This document shows positions 16,562-25,054 of a stretch of 64,000 nt of DNA, piece by piece. The DNA is from Alphaproteobacteria bacterium (GTDB lineage: Bacteria > Pseudomonadota > Alphaproteobacteria > Micavibrionales > Micavibrionaceae), in NCBI GenBank assembly GCA_028277665.1, contig JANQFU010000021.1:25167-89166 (forward strand), in the 5' to 3' direction. Within the stretch, counting starts at the first letter, position 1, and every line of letters starts with the position of its first letter. The notes beneath the pieces were generated by a model. The model ran no database searches. It saw only the letters and a list, made by a program, of their open reading frames with translations, and was not told the DNA's origin. Made by a program: the position numbers and the translations under genes.

Positions 16562-19122
16562 GACGTCTCTCCCTTCTTCTTGAACAGATATTTTTCCAAC
16601 AGTTTGATTGTGGCCGGCAGGATCAGCAGGCTCGCGATTCCGGCGAACAGCAAAATAGCCGAAATGAAGAAGCCGACCGTTTTATACGGCACAAGCGGCG
16701 CGGCCAGAAGCGGCAGGAAGCCGACACCGATCACGATAACGTTCCGCGTGATCGCCCGGGCGGGCTCCCCAAAGACGGGACCGATTGTCTCTTTCCATGA
16801 CGGATAATTCGCAGCCATTTCCCGGGATCGCGCAAGGAAGTGGATCGCGTAGTCGACGGCGAGCCCCAGCGAAAGCGAGGAGAGAACCGCGACGGGCATA
16901 TCGTAATCCTTCCCGACAAGGCCGATGATCCCGTAGATAAAGGCAATCGTGACCGTGAGCGGAATCATGCACAGGGCTCCCCACAGAATCGAGCGGAACA
17001 GGACGGCCATCATCGCGAGGACGATCGCAAAAGACCCCAGGAATGCGCTGACCATACCGCTGACCATTTTGGCCTGCCAGACCGTGTTGATGTAGGTCAG
17101 GCCGAACCAGTTATGATCGAGCGCAATCGGCATGTCGTGGGTTGCGAAATACGCCTCGACATCGGCGACGACTTCATTCATGTCCTTGTTGTCTCCGCTT
17201 TTGAGCTGAAGCCACAGGACGGTCTTGTCATAGGCCGGCGTTGTGAAGTGCCACAGATCGTCCGGCCGGTGCGAGTTCTGATAGGTGATCAGGGTCTGCG
17301 CCACTGCCGCGCGCGTGTCCGGGATCCGGAACGCTTCTTCCTCCCCGAGGAACAATTCGCGGTGAACTGTTTTCACGATGTCGGGCAGTGCGTTGATTTT
17401 CCCGACGCGGCCGGTCCCGACCAGATAATCCTGCACGTCTGATAACGCACGCAGAAGCTCGGGATCTTTGAAGATCTCTCCGGCGGCATTGGCATCGTCG
17501 ATCAGGATCGAGATGTTATCCCATGCCTCCCATTCGGAGTCGCTTCCGGCGTTATCGCTCCTGCCGTAGACGTATTCGCGCAGCGCATCAAAATCTCCGC
17601 CGGATTCGTTCCATTGTGCCAGAGCCTCTTTCGCTGCGGGGGTGTTCATTTCCTCCAGCCCTTCGCGCAAAGTCTTGTCGACGTGGACGGCGGCGGGCTC
17701 TTTCGGGCTCAGTTCCAGATAGGCCATGTAGGTCCCGGCAAAGCGTTCGTTGAGCTCCCGGTCCGCGACGCGAATATCATGGCTCTCCGTAAACCATTTG
17801 ACCGGGTTGTCGTTAATCTGGATTTTCGAGATCCCGTAAGCCGCGACACCAATCAGAACCAGCACGCCGGCAAGGATCAGTTTCGCATGCGCATAAGTGA
17901 AGGGGCCGAGGCAGGCCAGAAAACGCCCGCAATTGACCGGGCTGTGCTCGAGACCGAAATCCCCGAATTTGTCTTCACGCATCAGCATGATATAGGCGGG
18001 GATCAGCGTGATCGTCAGGAACCAGGCCAGCACGACCCCGAGCGCAATAAAGATCCCGAAGACCTGCACGGGCGGGATCGGCGTAAAGGCGAGAGAGCCG
18101 AACCCGGCAGCCGTCGTCAACGTCGTAAAGAGCATCGGCTTGCTGAGCTCTCCCATGACATGTTCGAGCGTCTTGCGGCGATCCTTGAATGCCGGGTAGC
18201 GGTCGAAGAAGTCCGAGAGAATATGCACCGCATCCAGAACGGCAATCGGCATGATGAAGACCGGAATCATGGAACTCATGATATGGACCGTATTTCCGGT
18301 CATGACGAGTGCGCCCATCGTGATGATCACAGAGACCATCGCCACAATCATCGGCGAGACGACGAGGGAAACTTTCTGGAAGAACAGCCACATCAGAAGG
18401 AAAATAAGAACCATCGCCATTGGCGCGGAGACCGCCATCTGTATAAACATCTCAACGCCGAACGTATCCTGCGCGACAGGCAGGCCCGTGATGTGATAGG
18501 TTTCTTCCCCGTCAAACGTTGCGATTTTCTCCCGCAGGGACTGCGAGACACGGTAGCTGATATCCTTGCTGACGATCGGCACGTACAGAGCCAGAGATTT
18601 CCCGTCATCGGAGACGAGCGTGTTGTTGAGGAACGGGATGTGTCCGGCCTTGTCCGAGACGGCCTGCGCCGCCTCTTCGGTATCCGGCGGCGTTTTCATG
18701 AGCCATTCGAAACTGACGGTTCCCAGGCCTGCCTGTTCGATGTTGTCGACCGTCGACGGCGCGATGATGTCGCGCTCAATCACGCCCTCTATTCCTTTGG
18801 CGTATTCGGTCAGTTCATAGACATGCGCGAGGGTTTTCGGATTGAAGACGCCGCTTTCGTGGTTTTTGTCGATCACGCCCACCACGATGATATCGTTCAG
18901 GCCGTATTCGGCTTTCCGGTCGTTGTGGAAGACCCGGACCGGTTCATGCGGGGAGAGCATGTTCTCCGGGTCCGTATCGACTTTCAGGGCAGGGAGAAAA
19001 GACACACGGTCCGGCCACAGGCTCGGCGCGGCAACGCCCACCACAAAAAAGACACTGACAAGCGCCGCGAGGATCATCGCCGCTTTCGGACGCCGCACCG
19101 CGGCTTCACTTAAAATCTGCAT
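16558..19122 (-). CDS. RND/MMPL-family transporter
   Basis: An 854-aa inner-membrane protein with the duplicated RND plan: an N-terminal helix, a large periplasmic loop (about 40-220), helices 2-6, a second large loop (about 440-660) and helices 8-12. It contains MMPL/SSD-type segments (PVFIMPIAVLDAVHILSDFF; SLSLGLAVDYAIHFLARSRE) with the intramembrane Asp residues expected for proton coupling. Relatives export hopanoids or other lipids. ATG 19122 has AAGGAG upstream. It is first in the operon with the LolA-like protein and the outer-membrane barrel. Confidence 0.92.
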   Translation of the reverse strand: MQILSEAAVRRPKAAMILAALVSVFFVVGVAAPSLWPDRVSFLPALKVDTDPENMLSPHEPVRVFHNDRKAEYGLNDIIVVGVIDKNHESGVFNPKTLAHVYELTEYAKGIEGVIERDIIAPSTVDNIEQAGLGTVSFEWLMKTPPDTEEAAQAVSDKAGHIPFLNNTLVSDDGKSLALYVPIVSKDISYRVSQSLREKIATFDGEETYHITGLPVAQDTFGVEMFIQMAVSAPMAMVLIFLLMWLFFQKVSLVVSPMIVAMVSVIITMGALVMTGNTVHIMSSMIPVFIMPIAVLDAVHILSDFFDRYPAFKDRRKTLEHVMGELSKPMLFTTLTTAAGFGSLAFTPIPPVQVFGIFIALGVVLAWFLTITLIPAYIMLMREDKFGDFGLEHSPVNCGRFLACLGPFTYAHAKLILAGVLVLIGVAAYGISKIQINDNPVKWFTESHDIRVADRELNERFAGTYMAYLELSPKEPAAVHVDKTLREGLEEMNTPAAKEALAQWNESGGDFDALREYVYGRSDNAGSDSEWEAWDNISILIDDANAAGEIFKDPELLRALSDVQDYLVGTGRVGKINALPDIVKTVHRELFLGEEEAFRIPDTRAAVAQTLITYQNSHRPDDLWHFTTPAYDKTVLWLQLKSGDNKDMNEVVADVEAYFATHDMPIALDHNWFGLTYINTVWQAKMVSGMVSAFLGSFAIVLAMMAVLFRSILWGALCMIPLTVTIAFIYGIIGLVGKDYDMPVAVLSSLSLGLAVDYAIHFLARSREMAANYPSWKETIGPVFGEPARAITRNVIVIGVGFLPLLAAPLVPYKTVGFFISAILLFAGIASLLILPATIKLLEKYLFKKKGETS

Positions 19123-19151
19123 CTTTTCACGTCTCCTTTCTTAATTTATTA

Positions 19152-19223
19152 CCGTCAATTGCGAGGAAGCAATCCAGAATTTTACTGGATTGCCGCGCTC
19201 CCTCTGGTCGCTCGCAATGACGG
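19152..19223. repeat. dispersed repeat, GTCATTGCGAG family
   Basis: CCGTCAATTGCGAG ... CTCGCAATGACGG ends with an internal AATCCAG/CTGGATT pairing, upstream of the RND gene. A longer relative is at 59046-59157. Confidence 0.8.
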
Positions 19224-19233
19224 CAAAATCATT

Positions 19234-20553
19234 TTACTTCCCACTCTTCAACGCCCGGACGATGGTTTCGTCCGGAATTTCACGTTTGCGGATCCCCATC
19301 AGCCGCAGCATGTATTTCTCATGAACCGGCGAAATCGAGCCTGTTTTGATTTTGCGCAGGAAATACCATTCGAACAGAACTTTGAGCCAGTGGACCCATT
19401 TTCCGCCTTTCATCCATGCGACGTTCCGCGGCGGCAATTGCGGCAGGGCCACAAAAGCCACACCCGTATTCCCCATATCTGCCAGACAAATCGCGTTCAT
19501 CGCGGCGCGGTGCGTCGGCGCATGCCCGCGGCAAACATCGAGAATGTTATGCGCGGTCGCGGCAACCATGGACTCGATCATGTAGCCGGTTTTCGGCACG
19601 CCGACCGGCACCGGCGTTTTTTCGAGCGGCGGAAGGGCAACGCAAACTCCAACAGCGAAAACATTCGTGAAAACCGGGTTTTGCTGATACTCGTTTACAA
19701 GAATGAAGCCTTTCTCGTTCACAAGATTTTTGTTGCCTCGTACGGCATCCACCCCGGCAAAGGGCGGCAGCATCATCGAATACGCGAACGGGAGTTCAAG
19801 CGTTTCGATGACTTCGCCAAACTCGTCATGGCGTTTGACGTGCATGACGCCTTTCTCGACTTTCTCGACGCTGGCATTGCAGATCCATTTGATATCGCGC
19901 TCGGCGAGCTTGTCTTCGAGCATGCGTTTTGAATTTCCGACACCGCCAAGACCGAGATGCCCGATATAAGGCTCTGACGTGACAAAGGTCATCGGGACCT
20001 TGTTCCGGATTTTGCGCAGAACCAGATCGCGGTCCATGATGAAAGCGTGTTCATAGGCCGGGCCGAAACAGGAGGCGCCCTGTACGGCGCCGACGATGAT
20101 CGGGCCGGGGTTTTTGACAAAATCATCCCACGTTTCTTTCGATTTTTCGGCATGGTCGACGTGGCAGACGGACTCCGTGTACCCGCCATGCGGACCGAGC
20201 CCCGGAATTGCGTCAAAGGCCAGCTTCGGGCCGGTCGAGATGACAAGGTAATCATAGGATATTTCCTGACCGTCGTTCAGTTCGACCATGTTCTTGTCCG
20301 GGTGAACACATTTCGCACCGACCGGAATAAAGTCTATTCTCCGCTTCTTCATGTATTTTTCGAGCGGAAGCTCTATCTGCTCGCGCTTGCGCCAGCCGAC
20401 ACCGACCCACGGATTGGACGGCACGAAATGGAAAGTCGGTGAATCGGAAATCAGCGTAATTTTATGCGCATCTTTCCGCGTGCAGACCACCCGCATGTCC
20501 AATGCCATCGACACGCCGCCGACTCCGCCGCCCAATACTACGATATGTGCCAT
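19234..20553 (-). CDS. sqr: sulfide:quinone oxidoreductase
   Basis: A 439-aa FAD protein that oxidises sulfide to persulfide/polysulfide and passes electrons to quinone at the cytoplasmic membrane face. The dinucleotide fold begins IVVLGGGVGGVSMA. Cysteines at 130 (SVCHVDH), 162 (QGASCFGPAYE) and 356 (NAICLADMG) match the three-Cys pattern of canonical SQR, and the C-terminus is an amphipathic Trp-rich membrane-binding region. It lies 33 bp downstream of a DUF2892 gene and opposite a BigR/SqrR-like repressor, which supports the function. Confidence 0.9.
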   Translation of the reverse strand: MAHIVVLGGGVGGVSMALDMRVVCTRKDAHKITLISDSPTFHFVPSNPWVGVGWRKREQIELPLEKYMKKRRIDFIPVGAKCVHPDKNMVELNDGQEISYDYLVISTGPKLAFDAIPGLGPHGGYTESVCHVDHAEKSKETWDDFVKNPGPIIVGAVQGASCFGPAYEHAFIMDRDLVLRKIRNKVPMTFVTSEPYIGHLGLGGVGNSKRMLEDKLAERDIKWICNASVEKVEKGVMHVKRHDEFGEVIETLELPFAYSMMLPPFAGVDAVRGNKNLVNEKGFILVNEYQQNPVFTNVFAVGVCVALPPLEKTPVPVGVPKTGYMIESMVAATAHNILDVCRGHAPTHRAAMNAICLADMGNTGVAFVALPQLPPRNVAWMKGGKWVHWLKVLFEWYFLRKIKTGSISPVHEKYMLRLMGIRKREIPDETIVRALKSGK

Positions 20554-20586
20554 CCTTTGACTCCCAATGCTTGCTCAGATGAGGGG

Positions 20587-20805
20587 TTATTTAAAAGCCT
20601 CCCCCGGCTTCAGTCCGAGCTTCTTCAGAATCATCGCAAGAGGGCAAAACCCCGTGAACGCTGCCTGAAGCATGTTCAGACCGACGAAGCCGGTCAGGAA
20701 GAACCAGTACGGGCTGACAAGCAGTCCAAGACCGAGCGAGATTAAAATCATGCCTCCCGCGAAGGCGAAAATGAAACGGTCTATGTTCACTGTTTTGTTC
20801 CTCAT
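20587..20805 (-). CDS. DUF2892 (YgaP-type) small membrane protein
   Basis: A 72-aa protein with two membrane helices (about 12-30 and 34-52) and the motif AFTGFCPLAMILKKLG of DUF2892, the membrane module found in YgaP and next to sulfide-handling enzymes. The Cys in GFCP is conserved in the family. ATG has AAAGGGG upstream. It is first in an operon with sqr; a role in sulfane-sulfur handling is inferred from neighbours. Confidence 0.88.
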   Translation of the reverse strand: MRNKTVNIDRFIFAFAGGMILISLGLGLLVSPYWFFLTGFVGLNMLQAAFTGFCPLAMILKKLGLKPGEAFK

Positions 20806-20865
20806 GTGATTGCCCCTTTGCTTATGTGAATTCTAATTTATTTTTCTTTAATTTAAAAAAAATTA

Positions 20866-20877
20866 ATATTATAATAT
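20866..20877. promoter_or_regulatory. candidate operator between DUF2892-sqr and arsR-like gene
   Basis: ATATTATAATAT is a perfect 12-bp palindrome inside an AT-rich divergent promoter region. AT-rich imperfect palindromes are the usual target of BigR/SqrR repressors. Confidence 0.5.
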
Positions 20878-20915
20878 GAACCGAATCTCCCCGATGTCAA
20901 GAGTGCGGATAAACA

Positions 20916-21215
20916 ATGAAATCCCCCGAAGAATTGAACAGCGCCGTTAAAACATTGAAAATTCTGTCTCATCCGGTCCGGCTGAACATTGTGTGCCGCC
21001 TTTTGGAGGCTCGGGAAATGAGCGCCGGGCAAATCGCCGCGTTGCAGGCCGAACATGCCAGTCAGTCCCAGGTCTCCCAGTATTTGAAACTTCTTCGTGA
21101 GCATGGTGTCGTGAGCGCGCGTAAAGACGGACATTTTGTCTACTACCGGCTCGCCTCCCCGCAAATCCGGACCCTGATGGAAACCATGCACAGGCTTTAC
21201 TGTAGCGAGCCATGA
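20916..21215 (+). CDS. ArsR-family repressor, BigR/SqrR-like
   Basis: A 99-aa winged-helix regulator (LKILSHPVRLNIVCRLLE; HTH around QSQVSQYLKLLREHGVVSARKDG). It lacks the arsenic ELCVCDL motif but has two cysteines, at 27 in the second helix (NIVC) and 96 near the C-terminus (HRLYC). This is the arrangement that forms the tetrasulfide switch in SqrR and BigR. It is divergent from the DUF2892-sqr operon. I infer that it represses that operon until persulfides accumulate. Confidence 0.88.
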   Translation: MKSPEELNSAVKTLKILSHPVRLNIVCRLLEAREMSAGQIAALQAEHASQSQVSQYLKLLREHGVVSARKDGHFVYYRLASPQIRTLMETMHRLYCSEP

Positions 21216-21321
21216 TACGGATTGTCGCATCCGCTCTGTTCAGCCGTTCAATGATTGATTAAGATCGAAGAAACACCCTCAACGAACAGGATGAATCCGA
21301 TTCATGATCCGGGAAAACTCT

Positions 21322-22113
21322 ATGAAATCCGCTCGTTTTCTCTGGAGACTCCTGACGGGTCCCGCCATTCCGTTTTATACTCTCCCCTATCTGATGGGCC
21401 TTCTGATCGCCGGAACGATCGCGCATAAAAGCATCGGATCGTATGCCGCGCAGAGTCTTTTCTTCGAATCGTGGTTTTTGCATACCGGCATGATTCCAAT
21501 ACCGGGCGTGCGGACCGTCCTGACGCTCCTGTTCGCCGGATTGCTCGCGCGCACGGTCTCAACATTCCTGACATTCCCGTCACCGGGGCCTTCTGCACAA
21601 ACATTAAATATGAAAACGCTCGGAGCCCATCTCTGTCATCTTGGCATCCTCGTCCTTCTTCTGGGAGGCATTCTATCCTCTTCCGTTTCGGTAGACGGAA
21701 TCCTTACTCTCAAAAACGGGCAAAAATCACACATATATGTTGATAATGAGCACGGACAAGAAACAAGAACATGGCAACTACCATTCGAGGTCGAACTGAC
21801 AGCGTTTACGATACAAACCTATCCGGGAAGCCGAAAAGCCCGAAACTATATCAGCGACATTAAACTCTACGCCGAAGGAAAGACATTCCCGGCACAGATC
21901 TCCATGAACCGCCCCCTAAGGTATAACGGATACAGCATCTATCAGTCCGGCTTCACCGATGCAGAAAGCAGCACGGCAAGCATTCTGACCGTTGTCCGGA
22001 ATCCCGCTTCCCCCCTTCCTTACATTTCCGGTATCCTTATTGTCTGCGGATTGGTCCTTCATCTCCTTTCCCGGAGAAACGGCCGCAAAACTGAGAAGGG
22101 AATGCCGCAATGA
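21322..22113 (+). CDS. resB: ResB-family cytochrome c maturation protein
   Basis: A 263-aa membrane protein of System II (Ccs) cytochrome c biogenesis. Helices lie at about 15-35, 57-75, 98-118 and 225-245, with a periplasmic beta-rich domain (SSSVSVDGILTLKNG... PLRYNGYSIYQSGF) before the last helix, as in ResB. ATG 21322 has GGGAA eight bases upstream; the in-frame ATG 21304 does not. It overlaps ccsA by four bases. The pair would move haem across the membrane and attach it to apocytochrome c. Confidence 0.87.
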   Translation: MKSARFLWRLLTGPAIPFYTLPYLMGLLIAGTIAHKSIGSYAAQSLFFESWFLHTGMIPIPGVRTVLTLLFAGLLARTVSTFLTFPSPGPSAQTLNMKTLGAHLCHLGILVLLLGGILSSSVSVDGILTLKNGQKSHIYVDNEHGQETRTWQLPFEVELTAFTIQTYPGSRKARNYISDIKLYAEGKTFPAQISMNRPLRYNGYSIYQSGFTDAESSTASILTVVRNPASPLPYISGILIVCGLVLHLLSRRNGRKTEKGMPQ

Positions 22114-24026
22114 TCCCTTTCCCGAAACCGGTCCGCAGAACATTTCTTGTTTTTTTGATGATGCTCCTCCCTTTATGCGGCGGAGGACGTGACCTGTGGG
22201 CTCATCTCGAACATGAAGCTTCCACTGGGAAGGTGGATCTTACACATTTCTCAGAAATTCCCGTTCTTTACGACGGCCGCATAAGGCCGATGGACAGCTT
22301 TGCGGAGCTTGTCCTCTACCGGATTTCCGGATCAAAAACATGGAACGGGCGCCCCGCAGTGGAATGGCTGGCCGAGACCCTGTTCGATCCGGCGCGGGCC
22401 CTGCATATGCCGGTTATAAGGGTCGAGCGTCCGGAAAAATACAACCTGCCGCAAAGGGCAAACCGCCTGTACACACAAACGGAAGTCGCACGAAGTCTGA
22501 CAGCCAGAAAAAAAGAGCTTAAAAATTTTGTAAAAGAAAAGGACATTTTTTCCCTTCTGGAGGCGCAGCAGCTCCATCTGCAGCTTCTCCGGAGCCTGTC
22601 CATGATGGCGCCGTTACCGGTTGAACTCACGCACGACAGCATGGTCCGCCTGTTTCCAGACGGTGCGCCCCAAACTTTAAATTTTCTGAGTACTTTCCCG
22701 GCACATGACGCGGTAAAAAAAGCCGCAGCCGATATTTTTGGCAGAAAAGGCGAAGATCTTTCGGAATATACCCCTACAGAAAAAGGAATCGTCTCGTTCG
22801 CCTGGCAACTCGGGCAAATCCAGAACGGCGGGCAGGCGAATAAAATTTTAAAAATCCTTCCCCCGCCCCCGGGAAGTTCGCAAAAGGAAAAAAAATGGCA
22901 GACGCCATGGCAATATCTTCTTTCCGAAAACCATGACGATGACAGCAGGGCATTGCTTGAACTGTTAAAAGATATGTATTTATCCTATGAAAATGGTCAT
23001 TATCTTCATTTCCATGCCGCCGGTGCCGGGTTCTCCCTCGCGATCGGACATAAATTCTGTCAGGCAGACTGCCAATACAAACTCCAGGCCGAAACCCTTC
23101 ATCGCCGCCTTGCACCGCTTGACTACGCGCTCTACGGCTATAGCGGCGCGCTCGCCTTTATCCTGATAGCCGCTGCCGTCAGGTTCCGAAGTCAAAAAAG
23201 CGGCACGGATTCGTGCATCTATGCCGAACGGGGCGCCCTGATTCTGACGGGCTGCGCGATGCTTTGCCACGCAGCGGATCTCGGGCTTCGGACATACATC
23301 CTTGAGAGACCTCCGGTCGGCACTCTTTATGACACCGTTGTTTTTATCTGCTTTGCCATGCCGTTCGCCGGATTTCTTTTGGCGGCGTTCAAAAAAACGC
23401 CCTTTATATTCCCGTTTGTACCGCTCTGTGCCGCCGGGGGCCTTCTCATCGCGCAAAACATCGAACAGCCGGACATTCTGGGCGTCCTGAGCGCCGTCCT
23501 GAACACAAATTTCTGGCTTGCTCTCCACGTCATCTGCATTTTACTGGGCTATGCAGCCTGCCTGCTCGCAAGTGTTCTGGCACACACAGACATGTTCCGC
23601 CGGGTTTTCAGTCATGCTACGCCAACAGAAAATAGCAGGCTGTTACATTTTATTGCGCTAAACGGGCTTGCCCTGACTGCCGCAGGAACGCTTCTCGGCG
23701 GGTTCTGGGCGGATCAGTCATGGGGCCGTTTCTGGGGCTGGGATCCGAAAGAGAACGGAGCGCTCCTGATTATTCTCTGGCTGACCTGGGTTCTACACGG
23801 ACGGATTGCCGGAAAAATCGGCGATACAGGCTTTCAGGCGGGGATCGCGTTGACCGCCGTTATCGTCGCCCTTTCCTGGTTTGGCGTGAATCTTCTTGGC
23901 GCCGGGCTCCATTCTTACGGATTTACCTCGGGACTTGCCTACGGCCTTGCTGCATTCTGCACGTTTGAAATTTTGTTGGTCGGCAGCCTGTGTCTTGTTC
24001 TCAAGAAAAAAGAAAAGCGGAAATAG
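22110..24026 (+). CDS. ccsA: CcsA-family haem lyase, System II cytochrome c biogenesis
   Basis: A 638-aa inner-membrane protein. After a signal-like helix there is a long periplasmic domain (about 30-340) of unknown fold. It is followed by eight or so helices with the haem-handling WWD segment (WGRFWGWDPKENGALL, about 537-552) and conserved His residues (LCHAADLG, LALHVICILLGYA, GAGLHSYGF). It is larger than plain CcsA, resembling extended CcsA/CcsBA partners. Its ATG overlaps the resB stop. Most alphaproteobacteria use System I (Ccm), so this pair may be acquired or dedicated to a special cytochrome. Confidence 0.92.
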   Translation: MIPFPKPVRRTFLVFLMMLLPLCGGGRDLWAHLEHEASTGKVDLTHFSEIPVLYDGRIRPMDSFAELVLYRISGSKTWNGRPAVEWLAETLFDPARALHMPVIRVERPEKYNLPQRANRLYTQTEVARSLTARKKELKNFVKEKDIFSLLEAQQLHLQLLRSLSMMAPLPVELTHDSMVRLFPDGAPQTLNFLSTFPAHDAVKKAAADIFGRKGEDLSEYTPTEKGIVSFAWQLGQIQNGGQANKILKILPPPPGSSQKEKKWQTPWQYLLSENHDDDSRALLELLKDMYLSYENGHYLHFHAAGAGFSLAIGHKFCQADCQYKLQAETLHRRLAPLDYALYGYSGALAFILIAAAVRFRSQKSGTDSCIYAERGALILTGCAMLCHAADLGLRTYILERPPVGTLYDTVVFICFAMPFAGFLLAAFKKTPFIFPFVPLCAAGGLLIAQNIEQPDILGVLSAVLNTNFWLALHVICILLGYAACLLASVLAHTDMFRRVFSHATPTENSRLLHFIALNGLALTAAGTLLGGFWADQSWGRFWGWDPKENGALLIILWLTWVLHGRIAGKIGDTGFQAGIALTAVIVALSWFGVNLLGAGLHSYGFTSGLAYGLAAFCTFEILLVGSLCLVLKKKEKRK

Positions 24027-24030
24027 CTGA

Positions 24031-24719
24031 TTATGCCATGCTCTTTTTCAAGGCACATTCGATATGGATTTTCGTCGTATCGAATAACGGCACGGCGGAG
24101 TCTGCCTGATCAACCAGCGTTGTGATCTCCGTGCAGCCGAGAATGATCCCCTGCGCACCCTTCCCGATCAGGCCCGCCATGATTTTCCGGTAGGCTTCTC
24201 TGGAATCCTGTTTGATAATCCCGTGGCAGAGTTCGTCGTAGATGATGTCGCTTACAATCTTCCGGTCCGCCTCATCCGGGACGATGGCCTGAATTCCATG
24301 TGCTTTTAGCCTGTCTTTGTAAAAATCCAGTTCCATTGTATATACGGTCCCGAGTAATCCGACGGAGGTCATCTCCCGTTTCGTGATTTCGTCGGCCGTG
24401 GCATCCGCCAGATGCAAAAACGGAATGCGGATCGCCTTTATGATCCGATCTGCGGCCATGTGCACGGTGTTTGATGCCAAAATGATAAAATCGGCTCCGG
24501 CCTTTTCGAGTGCCACAGCCTCGGCAGCCAGCATTTCCCCCTGCGTATCCCAATCGCCTTCCGCGCAGAGACGGACATAGTCATCGAAATCGACAGAAGA
24601 CAGCAAATTTTTGCGCTGTGATGACCGCCCAGTTTCGCCTGAATGCCGGCATTGAGCCAAGTGTAGTATTTCGATGTCGATTCCGGCGAAAGCCCGCCGA
24701 TAATTCCGATTGTTTTCAT
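24031..24719 (-). pseudogene. aspartate/glutamate racemase family gene, frameshifted
   Basis: Two frames together make one racemase of about 229 aa. The first begins MKTIGIIGGLSPESTSKYYT and runs to GGHHSAK; the second resumes NLLSSVDFDDY and holds SNTVHMAADRI and the catalytic ILGCTEI. The break falls at a run of five A on the coding strand near 24605; one more A would restore the frame as HSAKNLLSSVDF. It may be a real mutation, a slippage site or a sequencing error. It is convergent with ccsA, four bases apart. Confidence 0.85.
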
Positions 24720-24788
24720 GTTTGTATTTCTTTTTTCGTCGGGTCTGTTTTTACACAAGATCTACGCAATGCGAATTTCACTTTTCTC

Positions 24789-24823
24789 ATACCAATTCTC
24801 ATTCAATGAATGAGAAACGGTAT
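24789..24823. repeat. 35-bp hairpin
   Basis: ATACC-AATT-CTCATTCA paired with TGAATGAG-AAAC-GGTAT, upstream of the racemase. It could be an operator or a repeat half; no second copy was seen. Confidence 0.5.
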
Positions 24824-24885
24824 CATATGGGAAGAGGTCGTAAGCTTTTTGTGAAACAGGAGGCGAACGAGTGAGTTGCATGAAA

Positions 24886-25002
24886 AATAGATGAATCGCG
24901 AAGGCGCGAAGTTTTCGCAAATCTCTTCGCGTCTTTGCGTCTTCGCGATTCAAAAACAGTTTATCCATTCATCGCAATTCTATCTGCCCCTCACAAAATA
25001 TA
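24886..25002. repeat. dispersed repeat, GAATCGCGAAG family, copy 1
   Basis: A long hairpin bounded by GATGAATCGCGAAG and CTTCGCGATTC, with a flank reading ATCGCAATTCTATCTG. Copies are at 35409-35533 and 56311-56380. The core between the arms is inverted relative to the copy at 35409, while the outer flanks keep the same direction. Confidence 0.9.
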
Positions 25003-25018
25003 TCCACCCCTCACCCAA

Positions 25019-25046
25019 CCCTCTCCCCACAAGGGAGAGGGTTTTT
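25019..25046 (+). terminator. terminator-like hairpin
   Basis: CCCTCTCCC, 5-nt loop, GGGAGAGGG, then five T. The T run serves the + strand only, although the nearby gene is on the other strand, so this may simply be the end of a repeat unit. Confidence 0.55.
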
Positions 25047-25054
25047 ACGCGCGT

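Noticed and set aside
24762..24968. Small minus-strand frame with NREDAKTRRDLRK, and similar frames at 35359-35704
   Set aside because: Translations of the GAATCGCGAAG repeat family, not genes.
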